Shown: positions 1 through 6,881, numbered from the stretch's first letter. The stretch is DNA of 9,476 nucleotides from CAZILN01 sp964540005 (GCA_964540005.1 CAZILN010000259.1:1-9476); one strand, 5' to 3'. Notes: generated by a model from the letters alone, not told the origin. Numbers and translations are program-made.

Positions 1-999
1 AAAGGGGATATTGCAAAGACCATTGCCCGCTATATGAAAGACCAGGGAGGGTTCCTTTCGTATGAAGACCTGGCCAGCCACAGTTCCGAATGGGTGCAGC
101 CTGTTTCCACAAATTACAGGGGATATGATGTCTGGGAACTCCCGCCAAACGGACAGGGGACTGCTGTGCTGCAGATCCTGAATATCATGGAGGGATACGA
201 TATTGCCTCCATGGGATTCGGAAGCAGTGACTATATCCACACCTTTGTTGAAGCAAAAAAACTGGCTTATGAGGACAGGGCAAAATATTATTCCGATCCG
301 GATTTTAATGATCTTCCGCTCGATGAACTGATATCCAAAGAATATGCGGCGGAGAGAAGAAAGCTTATCAATCCTGAGCGATCTGCCAGGTCATATCCTG
401 CCGGTGAACTGGAGAAAGGAAATACTATTTATATGACCGTAGCAGATAAATGGGGGAACATGGTATCTCTCATCCAGAGCAACTATCGTGGCATGGGCAG
501 CGGGATGACACCCTATGAACTGGGATTTATTTTACAGGATAGAGGAGAACTGTTCAGCCTGAGTGAGGATCATTTCAACTGCTATGAACCGGGTAAGAGG
601 CCTTTCCATACCATCATCCCTGCATTTGTCACAAAGGATGGTAAGCCGTATATGAGTTTTGGTGTAATGGGAGGCGGTATGCAGCCTCAGGGCCATGTTC
701 AGATACTGGTAAACATGATAGATTTTGGAATGAACCTTCAGGAAGCGGGTGATGCACCAAGGATACAGCATGTGGGTTCTTCCCAGCCAACAGGCAGCCG
801 GATGACGGACGGGGGAACCGTTTATCTTGAGTCCGGTATAAACTATGAGGTCATCCGGAACCTTGTCCTGATGGGACACCGGGTACAATTTGACGTGGGA
901 GGATATGGAGGATACCAGGCCATACTCTATGATGAAAAAAACGGGGTGTATTACGGGGCCTCTGAAAGCCGGAAAGACGGACAGGCTGCCGGATATTAA
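1..999 (+). CDS. ggt: Gamma-glutamyltransferase family protein, C-terminal part (5' end outside window)
   Basis: The frame is open from the first base, so the gene starts left of the window; 332 residues are visible and it ends at TAA 997-999. The family (Ntn hydrolases) cleaves itself before a threonine, which becomes the nucleophile, and hydrolyses or transfers gamma-glutamyl groups, for example from glutathione. Visible landmarks, counted from window base 1: PPNGQG at 49-54; the probable cleavage site GN/TIYMTVAD with catalytic Thr142 (bases 424-426); KRPFHTIIP near 199-207; the glycine-rich oxyanion segment VMGGG near 222-226; and a typical GQAAGY C-terminus. The part after Thr142 is 191 residues, the usual size of the small subunit. 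The HTI sequence, where E. coli Ggt has SSMS, is the form seen in YwrD-like members, so true glutathione activity is not certain. Export cannot be judged because the N-terminus is missing. The next gene starts 134 bases downstream and need not be co-transcribed. Confidence 0.93.
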   Translation, partial: KGDIAKTIARYMKDQGGFLSYEDLASHSSEWVQPVSTNYRGYDVWELPPNGQGTAVLQILNIMEGYDIASMGFGSSDYIHTFVEAKKLAYEDRAKYYSDPDFNDLPLDELISKEYAAERRKLINPERSARSYPAGELEKGNTIYMTVADKWGNMVSLIQSNYRGMGSGMTPYELGFILQDRGELFSLSEDHFNCYEPGKRPFHTIIPAFVTKDGKPYMSFGVMGGGMQPQGHVQILVNMIDFGMNLQEAGDAPRIQHVGSSQPTGSRMTDGGTVYLESGINYEVIRNLVLMGHRVQFDVGGYGGYQAILYDEKNGVYYGASESRKDGQAAGY

Positions 1000-1133
1000 A
1001 TGCTGCAGCAGTCCCTGAAACTTAGAATGTATTTAAATTGCATCATCCCCTGTAAGACGGTTGAAAGTAAAGAGTAATTTTATTTTCTTTATGCTCTTTG
1101 TTTTCAGCAGTTTATTGTAGCTCCACATCAACC

Positions 1134-2660
1134 ATGGCTAAGAGAAAAGGCAAACAATCAAAAAACGGGATTTTCCTGCTGCTGCTGAGCGGTGTGCTTA
1201 TTGGTTCCTTACTCATCTTTTCCGGTAATAAGGCAGTTAAATATACCTCCGGAGATAATTTTTGTATTTCCTGCCATGTTCATCCCCGGGCAGACCTGTC
1301 CTGGAAACGATCCACCCATGTAGACAACCAGCGCGGTGTTACCGTCCACTGTGTTCAGTGTCATCTGCCACCTCACGGACAGGGCCATTTGTGGGAAAAA
1401 CTTAAAACCGGGACCAGGGATGTCTATGGCGTACTCTTTAAGGATGTAGACAAGATTAACTGGGAAGCCAGGTCCCATCCGGAAATTGCTACCCATTTTA
1501 CCTATGAGTCCTCCTGCATCAGTTGTCACCAGAATAATTTCCCCAGGGGATTATCCCGCGAAGGCGAGGATGCCCACCTGTACTACGAGGGAAAACAGGA
1601 TGAACTTCACTGCATTAACTGCCATATTGCAGTGGGACACTATTCTGAGCATGCCATACATGCACATAATGTAGATTTCGGGGTAGCAGCGGAAGAAGAA
1701 AGAGAAGTCTATACGGAACCGGCGCATGTGGATGAATTCGAAAATTTTACTGAGTATGTTCCCGGCACCAGGGTAAATTTTGACATGATGGCAATACCCG
1801 GTGGCATCTTTGAACTTGGGAGTCCTGAAGATGAATTATACCGTGATCCCGACGAAGGCCCGGTTAAGAAAGTTAGTATCTCCGGCTTTTTTATGGCTAA
1901 GACCGAGGTCAGCTGGGCAGAATATCTTGCCTTTTATACGGAGACTGCTTCGCCGGGGAGAACCACTGATGCCTATCTGGATGTGAAGAAAAGGGATCCC
2001 GATGCCATCTCCGGTCCCACTCCTCCCTGGGGTGATCCCGGACAGGGTTGGGGAAAGGGTGCCCGTCCGGCCATCACAATGACACACCATGCAGCTGAAG
2101 TATACTGTGAATGGCTGTCGCAGAAAACAGGGAAAAAATATCGTCTCCCCACTGAGGCCGAATGGGAATATGCGGCGCGTGGCGGGACTTCAGCACCCTA
2201 TTACTTCGAAGGGGAACAAAAGAAATATAACGAGGAACGGTTTATCAATAAGATCTTCGGGGCCGATACCGGCACCATCGCTTCCCATATTATTTACAAG
2301 GCAAACAGCACCGGTATTACCGGAACTTATGAGGATATCCGGGAAAATCCGTTTGGCCTGGTAAATATGCTGGGGAATGTCAGTGAATTCTGCCAGGACT
2401 GGTATGATAAGAATGCCTATTCCGATTATCCTGAAACCGGTATTACTGATCCCACCGGACCAGCTGAAGGGACAGAACATGTTATAAGGGGAGGCTCATT
2501 CAGGAGCCTTTCTGCCGAGGTCCGCTGCGCAGCCCGTGATCAAACCCGAAGTGTTGCATGGCTGAAAACCGATCCCCAGATTCCCAAATCCGTCTGGTGG
2601 TATTCGGACTGCATTCATGTTGGGTTCCGGATAGTTTGTGAATACGAAGAAAATGAATAA
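1134..2660 (+). CDS. Tetraheme NapC/NirT-type cytochrome c fused to a SUMF1 (FGE-like) domain
   Basis: I chose ATG 1134 (508 residues) over an in-frame TTG at 1098, because it is followed directly by a basic stretch (KRKGK) and a hydrophobic helix at about residues 12-30, as in NapC/NrfH membrane anchors. Four CXXCH heme motifs follow: CISCH 44-48, CVQCH 73-77, CISCH 128-132 and CINCH 160-164, with NapC-like spacing. From about residue 215 to 505 lies a formylglycine-generating-enzyme-sulfatase/SUMF1 fold: PGGIFELGS 222-230, RLPTEAEWEYAARGG 337-351, a GNVSEF segment, RGGSF 452-456, RCAAR 464-468 and a terminal HVGFRIV. NapC-type proteins pass electrons from menaquinol to exported enzymes, so the protein probably sits on the outer face of the inner membrane. 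The SUMF1 part lacks the paired cysteines of copper-dependent FGE, so sulfatase activation is unlikely; a binding or scaffold role is my inference. The next gene starts 32 bases later on the same strand, suggesting co-transcription. Confidence 0.9.
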   Translation: MAKRKGKQSKNGIFLLLLSGVLIGSLLIFSGNKAVKYTSGDNFCISCHVHPRADLSWKRSTHVDNQRGVTVHCVQCHLPPHGQGHLWEKLKTGTRDVYGVLFKDVDKINWEARSHPEIATHFTYESSCISCHQNNFPRGLSREGEDAHLYYEGKQDELHCINCHIAVGHYSEHAIHAHNVDFGVAAEEEREVYTEPAHVDEFENFTEYVPGTRVNFDMMAIPGGIFELGSPEDELYRDPDEGPVKKVSISGFFMAKTEVSWAEYLAFYTETASPGRTTDAYLDVKKRDPDAISGPTPPWGDPGQGWGKGARPAITMTHHAAEVYCEWLSQKTGKKYRLPTEAEWEYAARGGTSAPYYFEGEQKKYNEERFINKIFGADTGTIASHIIYKANSTGITGTYEDIRENPFGLVNMLGNVSEFCQDWYDKNAYSDYPETGITDPTGPAEGTEHVIRGGSFRSLSAEVRCAARDQTRSVAWLKTDPQIPKSVWWYSDCIHVGFRIVCEYEENE

Positions 2661-2692
2661 CTTATGCACTCATAATCACTAAACCTTTAATT

Positions 2693-4042
2693 ATGGAAAA
2701 AACAGATAATTCTTTCAGTCGCCGCAGATTCCTGGGCAGTGCTGCACTGGGTACTGTGGCTGCTGTAGGAGCCAGCCAGCTATTGTCCTCATGCAGCGGG
2801 CCGGCTGCCCCCACCAGGACTGTTGTCCTTCCTCCTCTTCTGGATCAGGCTCCTGATGGTGAACCTATCAGAGCCGGGCTAATCGGTTGCGGAGGCCGGG
2901 GAACAGGAGCTGCGATCAATTTCCTGAATGCAGGTCCTAATCTTGAAATAGTGGCTCTTGCTGACGTATTCCAGGATAGAATCAATAACTGCAGGCGGGA
3001 TATTAAAGAACAACATGGCGTAGAGATTGCGGATGAGAATTGTTTTATCGGTTTTGATGCCTATAAGCAGTTGCTGGAACAGGATATTAATTATGTCATC
3101 CTGGCAACACCCCCTTATTTTCGGCCTGAGCATTTTAAAGCAGCCGTGGAGGCAAGAAAACATATTTTCACAGAAAAGCCGGTAGCCGTTGATCCTGTCG
3201 GAGCACGTTCAATAATGGCCTCTGCAAAACAGGCTGAAACAGCAGGGCTCTGTGTAATTACAGGTACCCAGAGGCACCACCAGAGAGATTACGTGGAGAT
3301 TTACAGGCGTGTGGCCGGTGAAGGTGCCATAGGCCATATAGTATCTGCCAATGCTTACTGGAACCAGAACAAGCTCTGGCATCGTGACCGCCTTGAGGGT
3401 TGGACAGATATGGAATTCATGATCAGGGACTGGGTGAACTGGACCTGGTTATCGGGTGATCATATCGTTGAACAGCACATACATAATATCGATGTAATCA
3501 ACTGGTTCGCAGGTAAATTCCCGGTTTCGGCTGTTGGCATGGGATCAAGGCAAAGAAGGCCGACCGGAGATCAGTACGATAACTTTTCCGTAGATTTCAT
3601 TTATGACGGGGAAGTTCATATGCACAGCATGTGCCGCCAGATAGATGGTTGTACCGATAATGTATCCGAGTATATCCGCGGAACCACAGGTTATACCAAC
3701 TGCAACAATACCATCTGGAACACAGACGGCACCGAGCAGTTCACGTATGAGTATCCCCTGGATGACGAGGGAGAACCGATGAAAAATGTGAAGATGAGTC
3801 CCTACGACCAGGAACACATAGACCTGATTACAGCCATTCGTACCGGCGAATATGTCAATGAAGCAGAGTTTACGGCAAAATCCAACCTCACCGCCATTAT
3901 GGGCCGTATTTCAGCCTATACAGGCAAGATGGTAACCTGGGATGAAATGATGAGTTCAGATTTGAAAATAGGACCGGAAACCCTGGAAATGGGCCCGGTA
4001 GACATGGAAGCGATAATACCGGTGCCTGGAACAGCTCCCTAA
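2693..4042 (+). CDS. Tat-exported Gfo/Idh/MocA family oxidoreductase, probable lipoprotein
   Basis: This 449-residue protein opens with a twin-arginine signal (SRRRFLG, residues 9-15), a hydrophobic stretch, and a lipobox-like LSSC with Cys34, suggesting folded export and lipid anchoring. The Rossmann part begins near residue 60 with the dinucleotide motif GCGGRG (65-70). The family EKP motif follows with Lys162, and an EQHIHNIDVINW segment (260-271) supplies the histidines expected of the C-terminal substrate domain. Family members oxidise or reduce sugars and cyclitols with NAD(P), often tightly bound. Tat-exported members are common in Bacteroidota and some belong to 3-keto-glycoside pathways; the substrate here cannot be read from sequence. 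The start at 2693 places the Tat motif correctly. The gene follows the cytochrome fusion by 32 bases and is followed by a terminator, so the two probably form the end of one unit. GH109-type glycosidase activity is an alternative that I cannot exclude. Confidence 0.9.
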   Translation: MEKTDNSFSRRRFLGSAALGTVAAVGASQLLSSCSGPAAPTRTVVLPPLLDQAPDGEPIRAGLIGCGGRGTGAAINFLNAGPNLEIVALADVFQDRINNCRRDIKEQHGVEIADENCFIGFDAYKQLLEQDINYVILATPPYFRPEHFKAAVEARKHIFTEKPVAVDPVGARSIMASAKQAETAGLCVITGTQRHHQRDYVEIYRRVAGEGAIGHIVSANAYWNQNKLWHRDRLEGWTDMEFMIRDWVNWTWLSGDHIVEQHIHNIDVINWFAGKFPVSAVGMGSRQRRPTGDQYDNFSVDFIYDGEVHMHSMCRQIDGCTDNVSEYIRGTTGYTNCNNTIWNTDGTEQFTYEYPLDDEGEPMKNVKMSPYDQEHIDLITAIRTGEYVNEAEFTAKSNLTAIMGRISAYTGKMVTWDEMMSSDLKIGPETLEMGPVDMEAIIPVPGTAP

Positions 4043-4061
4043 TTATTATTTATATATTTGA

Positions 4062-4095
4062 AAAAAGCTGCCTTGTTTTTATGAGGCAGCTTTTT
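4062..4095. terminator. Intrinsic bidirectional terminator between convergent genes
   Basis: A perfect 12-bp stem: five A then GCTGCCT (4062-4073) pairs with AGGCAGC then five T (4084-4095), with a 10-base loop (4074-4083) rich in T. A GC-rich core followed by a T-run on either strand is the form of a bidirectional rho-independent terminator. It lies 19 bases after the stop of the Gfo/Idh/MocA gene and would end that transcript. It could also act on the minus-strand operon, but lies about 170 bases past that operon's last stop. Confidence 0.85.
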
Positions 4096-4105
4096 ATTTT
4101 ATTAC

Positions 4106-4166
4106 AAAAAGGATAATAAATCGCTACTACATTGCTTCACAATGTCTGGTAGCTTATTTATTAAAT
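4106..4166. repeat. Structured hairpin unit, copy 1 of a tandem pair
   Basis: First of two directly adjoining units with one folding plan. The unit opens with AAAAAGGAT. It has an outer A/T helix TAATAAAT (4114-4121) with ATTTATTA (4156-4163), an internal loop C4122 against TT 4154-4155, a helix GCTAC (4123-4127) with GTAGC (4149-4153), an asymmetric loop T4128 against CTG 4146-4148, a helix ACATTG (4129-4134) with CAATGT (4140-4145), and a terminal loop CTTCA (4135-4139). Alone it could be a weak terminator. Its layout matching the next unit is better explained as a repeated structured element, for example REP-like. I do not recognise a named family. Confidence 0.6.
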
Positions 4167-4231
4167 AAAAAGGATGTTAAAACGGTGCTGCAATACTTCG
4201 TAATGCCAGGCGCCTTTTTTAACATCCTTTT
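4167..4231. repeat. Structured hairpin unit, copy 2; also a strong terminator-like stem
   Basis: Second unit, beginning with the same AAAAAGGAT, 61 bases after copy 1. A perfect 15-bp outer helix joins 4168-4182 to 4217-4231. Inside are an internal loop C4183 against TT 4215-4216, a helix GGTGC (4184-4188) with GCGCC (4210-4214, one T-G wobble), a loop T4189 against CAG 4207-4209, a helix GCAATA (4190-4195) with TAATGC (4201-4206, one A-A mismatch), and a terminal loop CTTCG (4196-4200). The GC-rich core followed by six T at 4215-4220 would terminate plus-strand transcription; the AT outer helix also gives a T-run on the minus strand. It lies 32 bases beyond the last stop of the minus-strand operon, so it may terminate that transcript. 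Confidence 0.65.
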
Positions 4232-4263
4232 CTTTTATGTCAATCAGAGAAAAAGCGGCCTCC

Positions 4264-5196
4264 TTAAAAGCTGTCTACTTCAATATAGGCATTAATAAGG
4301 GCCTGCTCTCCTTCTTTACCCGGTATTGAGTTACCATGTTCCATACCAAGAATTCCTTTAAATCCCTTTTCGTGTATGTGTTTGAACACGTTCTTATAGT
4401 TGATCTCACCGGTGGTGGGTTCATTCCTTCCCGGGTTATCACCTATCTGGAAATAGGCAATCTCTTCCCATGCCATATCCATGTTCGGGATCAGGTTCCC
4501 TTCCTGTATCTGCATGTGGTAAAGGTCGTCCAGGATTTTACACGATGGGCTTCCAACCGCCTTACATACCTGGTATGCCTGCGGTATTTCCTTAAGGAAT
4601 AATCCCGGGTGGTTGAAGAAGTTCAAGGGTTCGAGTACCATGATCAACCCATGGGGTTCCAGCATTTCACTGGCCATTCTAAGCGCTTCAACAACATTAC
4701 TGGTCTGGAAGCCAATATCCTTCCTCAGGTCGACATAACCCGGCACCACCGTCATCCAGGTAGCATTTACCCTTTTGGCCACCTCAACTGATTCTTTGAC
4801 CTGTGTAAGAAATTCATGAAGGAATTCCTTATCCCCGGTTGTCAGGGTGGGTTCATTCCAGTAAATCTTATGCGCTACGAAAACGCCCATATCCATGTCC
4901 AGATTGGCCATTTTAGAGGCTATCTTTTCCTGCATCTGAATTTCCCTGTCTTTCATCCCGTTATCCTCCATGGCTGTAAACCCGGCATCAGCCATAAACT
5001 GTATCTGGTCCAGCAGGTCTTCACCGGCAAGGTTCCTGAACATTCCGAAATGTGGGGCAAACTTCATCTTGAAATCATGCTTTTCAATCGGAAGAACTGA
5101 TTTGGATATTGATGAGGCAGCCATCCCTGCTGACCCTGCCAGAAGTGAACCGGCGACAGCGGCAGTACTTCTTTTCAAAAAACTTCTTCTTTCCAT
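4264..5196 (-). CDS. Tat-exported TIM-barrel protein of the hydroxypyruvate isomerase family
   Basis: A 310-residue protein beginning with a twin-arginine signal (RRSFLKR, residues 3-9), a hydrophobic stretch and a probable AxA-type cleavage site near residue 27. From about residue 43 it is an AP-endonuclease-2/xylose-isomerase-like TIM barrel. The expected metal and catalytic residues are visible: Glu189 in LEPLN, Asp224 and His227 in DDLYHMQ, Gln250 in FQIGDNPGRNEP, and Glu286 in GMEHG. The segment GRNEPTTGEINY is characteristic of hydroxypyruvate isomerase relatives, which interconvert keto and aldo acids or sugars. The length matches the family plus the signal. It is the last gene of the minus-strand set, 128 bases after the symporter, so it could have its own promoter; none is clear. 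An exported member probably does not act on hydroxypyruvate; a keto-sugar or keto-glycoside substrate in the periplasm is my inference. Confidence 0.88.
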   Translation of the reverse strand: MERRSFLKRSTAAVAGSLLAGSAGMAASSISKSVLPIEKHDFKMKFAPHFGMFRNLAGEDLLDQIQFMADAGFTAMEDNGMKDREIQMQEKIASKMANLDMDMGVFVAHKIYWNEPTLTTGDKEFLHEFLTQVKESVEVAKRVNATWMTVVPGYVDLRKDIGFQTSNVVEALRMASEMLEPHGLIMVLEPLNFFNHPGLFLKEIPQAYQVCKAVGSPSCKILDDLYHMQIQEGNLIPNMDMAWEEIAYFQIGDNPGRNEPTTGEINYKNVFKHIHEKGFKGILGMEHGNSIPGKEGEQALINAYIEVDSF

Positions 5197-5324
5197 GATT
5201 TTATAATGTTTTGGTTAAAGGCTTTGATTGCAGTATAAACTTAGCTTTTGTTTTGAAAAATATGAAATTTAAGTGTTGAATAATAATAATGCTGTTAAGT
5301 AATTAAGGATCCTTTCGGATTGTA

Positions 5325-6854
5325 CTAGAAAAATATGATATACAGACCGATTGTGACTATTACAATCAGGGCACTCCATATCTTAACCGTATTACTTACT
5401 TTATACTGTATATCGTTCCTGACAGGATATGTTACTGCTTCTTTAAGGGGATATAATTTTGTGGTAACAACAATAAAAAGAGTAATAACTGCGAAAGTTA
5501 TTTCCATATGATGCAGATACGAAACCTCCGGCATCAGGTAAAGAAGAAGTCCGTAGACAGGGATATTCAACAACATTCCCCAGATAGCAGCAATTGCCGG
5601 CACCTTTTTCCAGATGATACCGTAAAAGAATACAGCCACTACCCCGGGTATGACAAATCCCCAGTATACCTGCAGGAAAAAATACAGGCCTCCTTCAAAT
5701 TTGCTCACTATAGGCGACCATAAGCAACCCAGTAACACCAGCAGGATAGTTACAATTCTTCCGACCAGGACAAGATGTTTCGGTGAAGCATCTTTTTTAA
5801 AGAAAGGTTTATAAATATCCATTGTAAAAATGGTGGTGGCGGAATTAAGCAGTGAATCAAGCGTGCTCATAACAGCACCAAAAAGAGCGGCAAACATGAT
5901 GCCGGTCAGGCCGGAGGGCAGCAGGCGCTGGATCAGGTATGGATATGCCCCATCGGGATTGGTAATCTGGTCGCTGTATATTTCAAAGGCAATAATACCG
6001 GGAAAAACAACGATAAACGGGATCAGCAGTTTTAATGATGCCCCGAATAAGACACCTTTCTGACCATCGTGCAGGCTTTTCGCACCCAGTGTCCGCTGGG
6101 AGATGAACTGGTTCAATCCCCAATAAAACAGATTCTGGATCCATAATCCGCCAAAAAAAATGGAGATCCACGGCATCCTTGGATGGTTCCAGGGTAACAC
6201 CGTATGCAATCTCCCATCTGCCAGTTCAACAAACCTGTCGTAACCGCCGATCTTCTTGAATGCCAGGAACATGACCAGCATACCGACCACCAACAGGGTA
6301 ACACCCTGTATCAGGTCTGACCAAACGACGGCTTTCAAACCACCGTATACTGTATAACCTCCGGCTATGATCCCGATTAACCAGATCCCTTTAACAATGT
6401 TAATGCCAAATATTGATTGCAGGGCAAGAGCACCGGAATATAAAACCGTTGCCATGGTGACGAGGATATAAAAAGCCAGCATAAAACAGGCCATAACCAG
6501 CTTGGCATTTTTATTATACCGGTATTCAAGAAACTCGGGCAGGGTATAGATACCGATTCTCAGAAATCGCGGTAGCAGTACTATTCCTACAACAACAAGT
6601 GCAAGGGCAGCCATCCATTCATAACTTGCTATTGCGATGCCAAGTGAAAATCCCTGTCCCGACATCCCAACAAAATGTTCTGAGGAAATATTCGAAGCGA
6701 TCAGGGATATACCGATCAGCCACCAGGTCAGTCTCCTACCTGCAAGAAAATAATCTTCGGAATTATCCTCCTTACGTGAGGCATAAAGAGAAACACCTAC
6801 TACTAAAGCAATAAAGGATAAGAAGAAAACTGTGTCGAGTACTGTAAATCCCAA
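5325..6854 (-). CDS. SGLT-type sodium:solute symporter (SSS family)
   Basis: A 509-residue polytopic protein, hydrophobic throughout with about 13-14 likely membrane helices. It aligns by recall with Vibrio SGLT. Na2-site counterparts are Ala53, Ile56, Ala327, Ser330 and Thr331; Asp180 matches vSGLT Asp189. Sugar-site counterparts are Glu79 (Glu88), Asn241 (Asn260), gate Tyr244 (Tyr263) and Lys275 (Lys294). His60 replaces vSGLT Gln69 but equals His83 of human SGLT1. It should therefore take up a sugar or cyclitol with sodium across the inner membrane; next to an iolG-type gene, inositol is a fair guess. The start is TTG at 6854: an in-frame stop lies two codons upstream and the first in-frame ATG is residue 64, inside the first conserved helix. 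An A-rich stretch precedes the TTG. The gene follows the dehydrogenase by 27 bases, so it is probably co-transcribed. Confidence 0.93.
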   Translation of the reverse strand: MGFTVLDTVFFLSFIALVVGVSLYASRKEDNSEDYFLAGRRLTWWLIGISLIASNISSEHFVGMSGQGFSLGIAIASYEWMAALALVVVGIVLLPRFLRIGIYTLPEFLEYRYNKNAKLVMACFMLAFYILVTMATVLYSGALALQSIFGINIVKGIWLIGIIAGGYTVYGGLKAVVWSDLIQGVTLLVVGMLVMFLAFKKIGGYDRFVELADGRLHTVLPWNHPRMPWISIFFGGLWIQNLFYWGLNQFISQRTLGAKSLHDGQKGVLFGASLKLLIPFIVVFPGIIAFEIYSDQITNPDGAYPYLIQRLLPSGLTGIMFAALFGAVMSTLDSLLNSATTIFTMDIYKPFFKKDASPKHLVLVGRIVTILLVLLGCLWSPIVSKFEGGLYFFLQVYWGFVIPGVVAVFFYGIIWKKVPAIAAIWGMLLNIPVYGLLLYLMPEVSYLHHMEITFAVITLFIVVTTKLYPLKEAVTYPVRNDIQYKVSNTVKIWSALIVIVTIGLYIIFF

Positions 6855-6881
6855 AACTTATTATCTTTTTTCGTGTATTCT

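Noticed and set aside
532..888. A 118-codon minus-strand open frame
   Set aside because: Antisense shadow inside the gamma-glutamyltransferase catalytic region, with no family resemblance.
1069..1099. Possible weak hairpin (AAAGAG with CTCTTT) upstream of the cytochrome gene
   Set aside because: Nine A/T-rich pairs with a two-base bulge and no proper T-run; too weak to call a terminator or regulatory site.
1098..1133. TTG at 1098 as start of the cytochrome fusion
   Set aside because: It would add twelve residues before the basic stretch and membrane anchor that normally begin NapC-type proteins; ATG 1134 fits better.
4106..4231. Integron attC sites as an explanation of the two hairpins
   Set aside because: The core sites would need the order RYYYAAC then GTTRRRY; here the outer arms run the other way round and no integrase or cassette is present.
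5236..5243. Minus-strand TAAGTTTA resembling the Bacteroidota -7 box (TAnnTTTG)
   Set aside because: The last base differs and no TTTG-type -33 box lies at the right distance, so the match is no better than chance in AT-rich DNA.
5305..5314. Perfect palindrome AAGGATCCTT after the symporter gene
   Set aside because: Short, without spacer or T-run, and not repeated elsewhere as an operator; probably chance.
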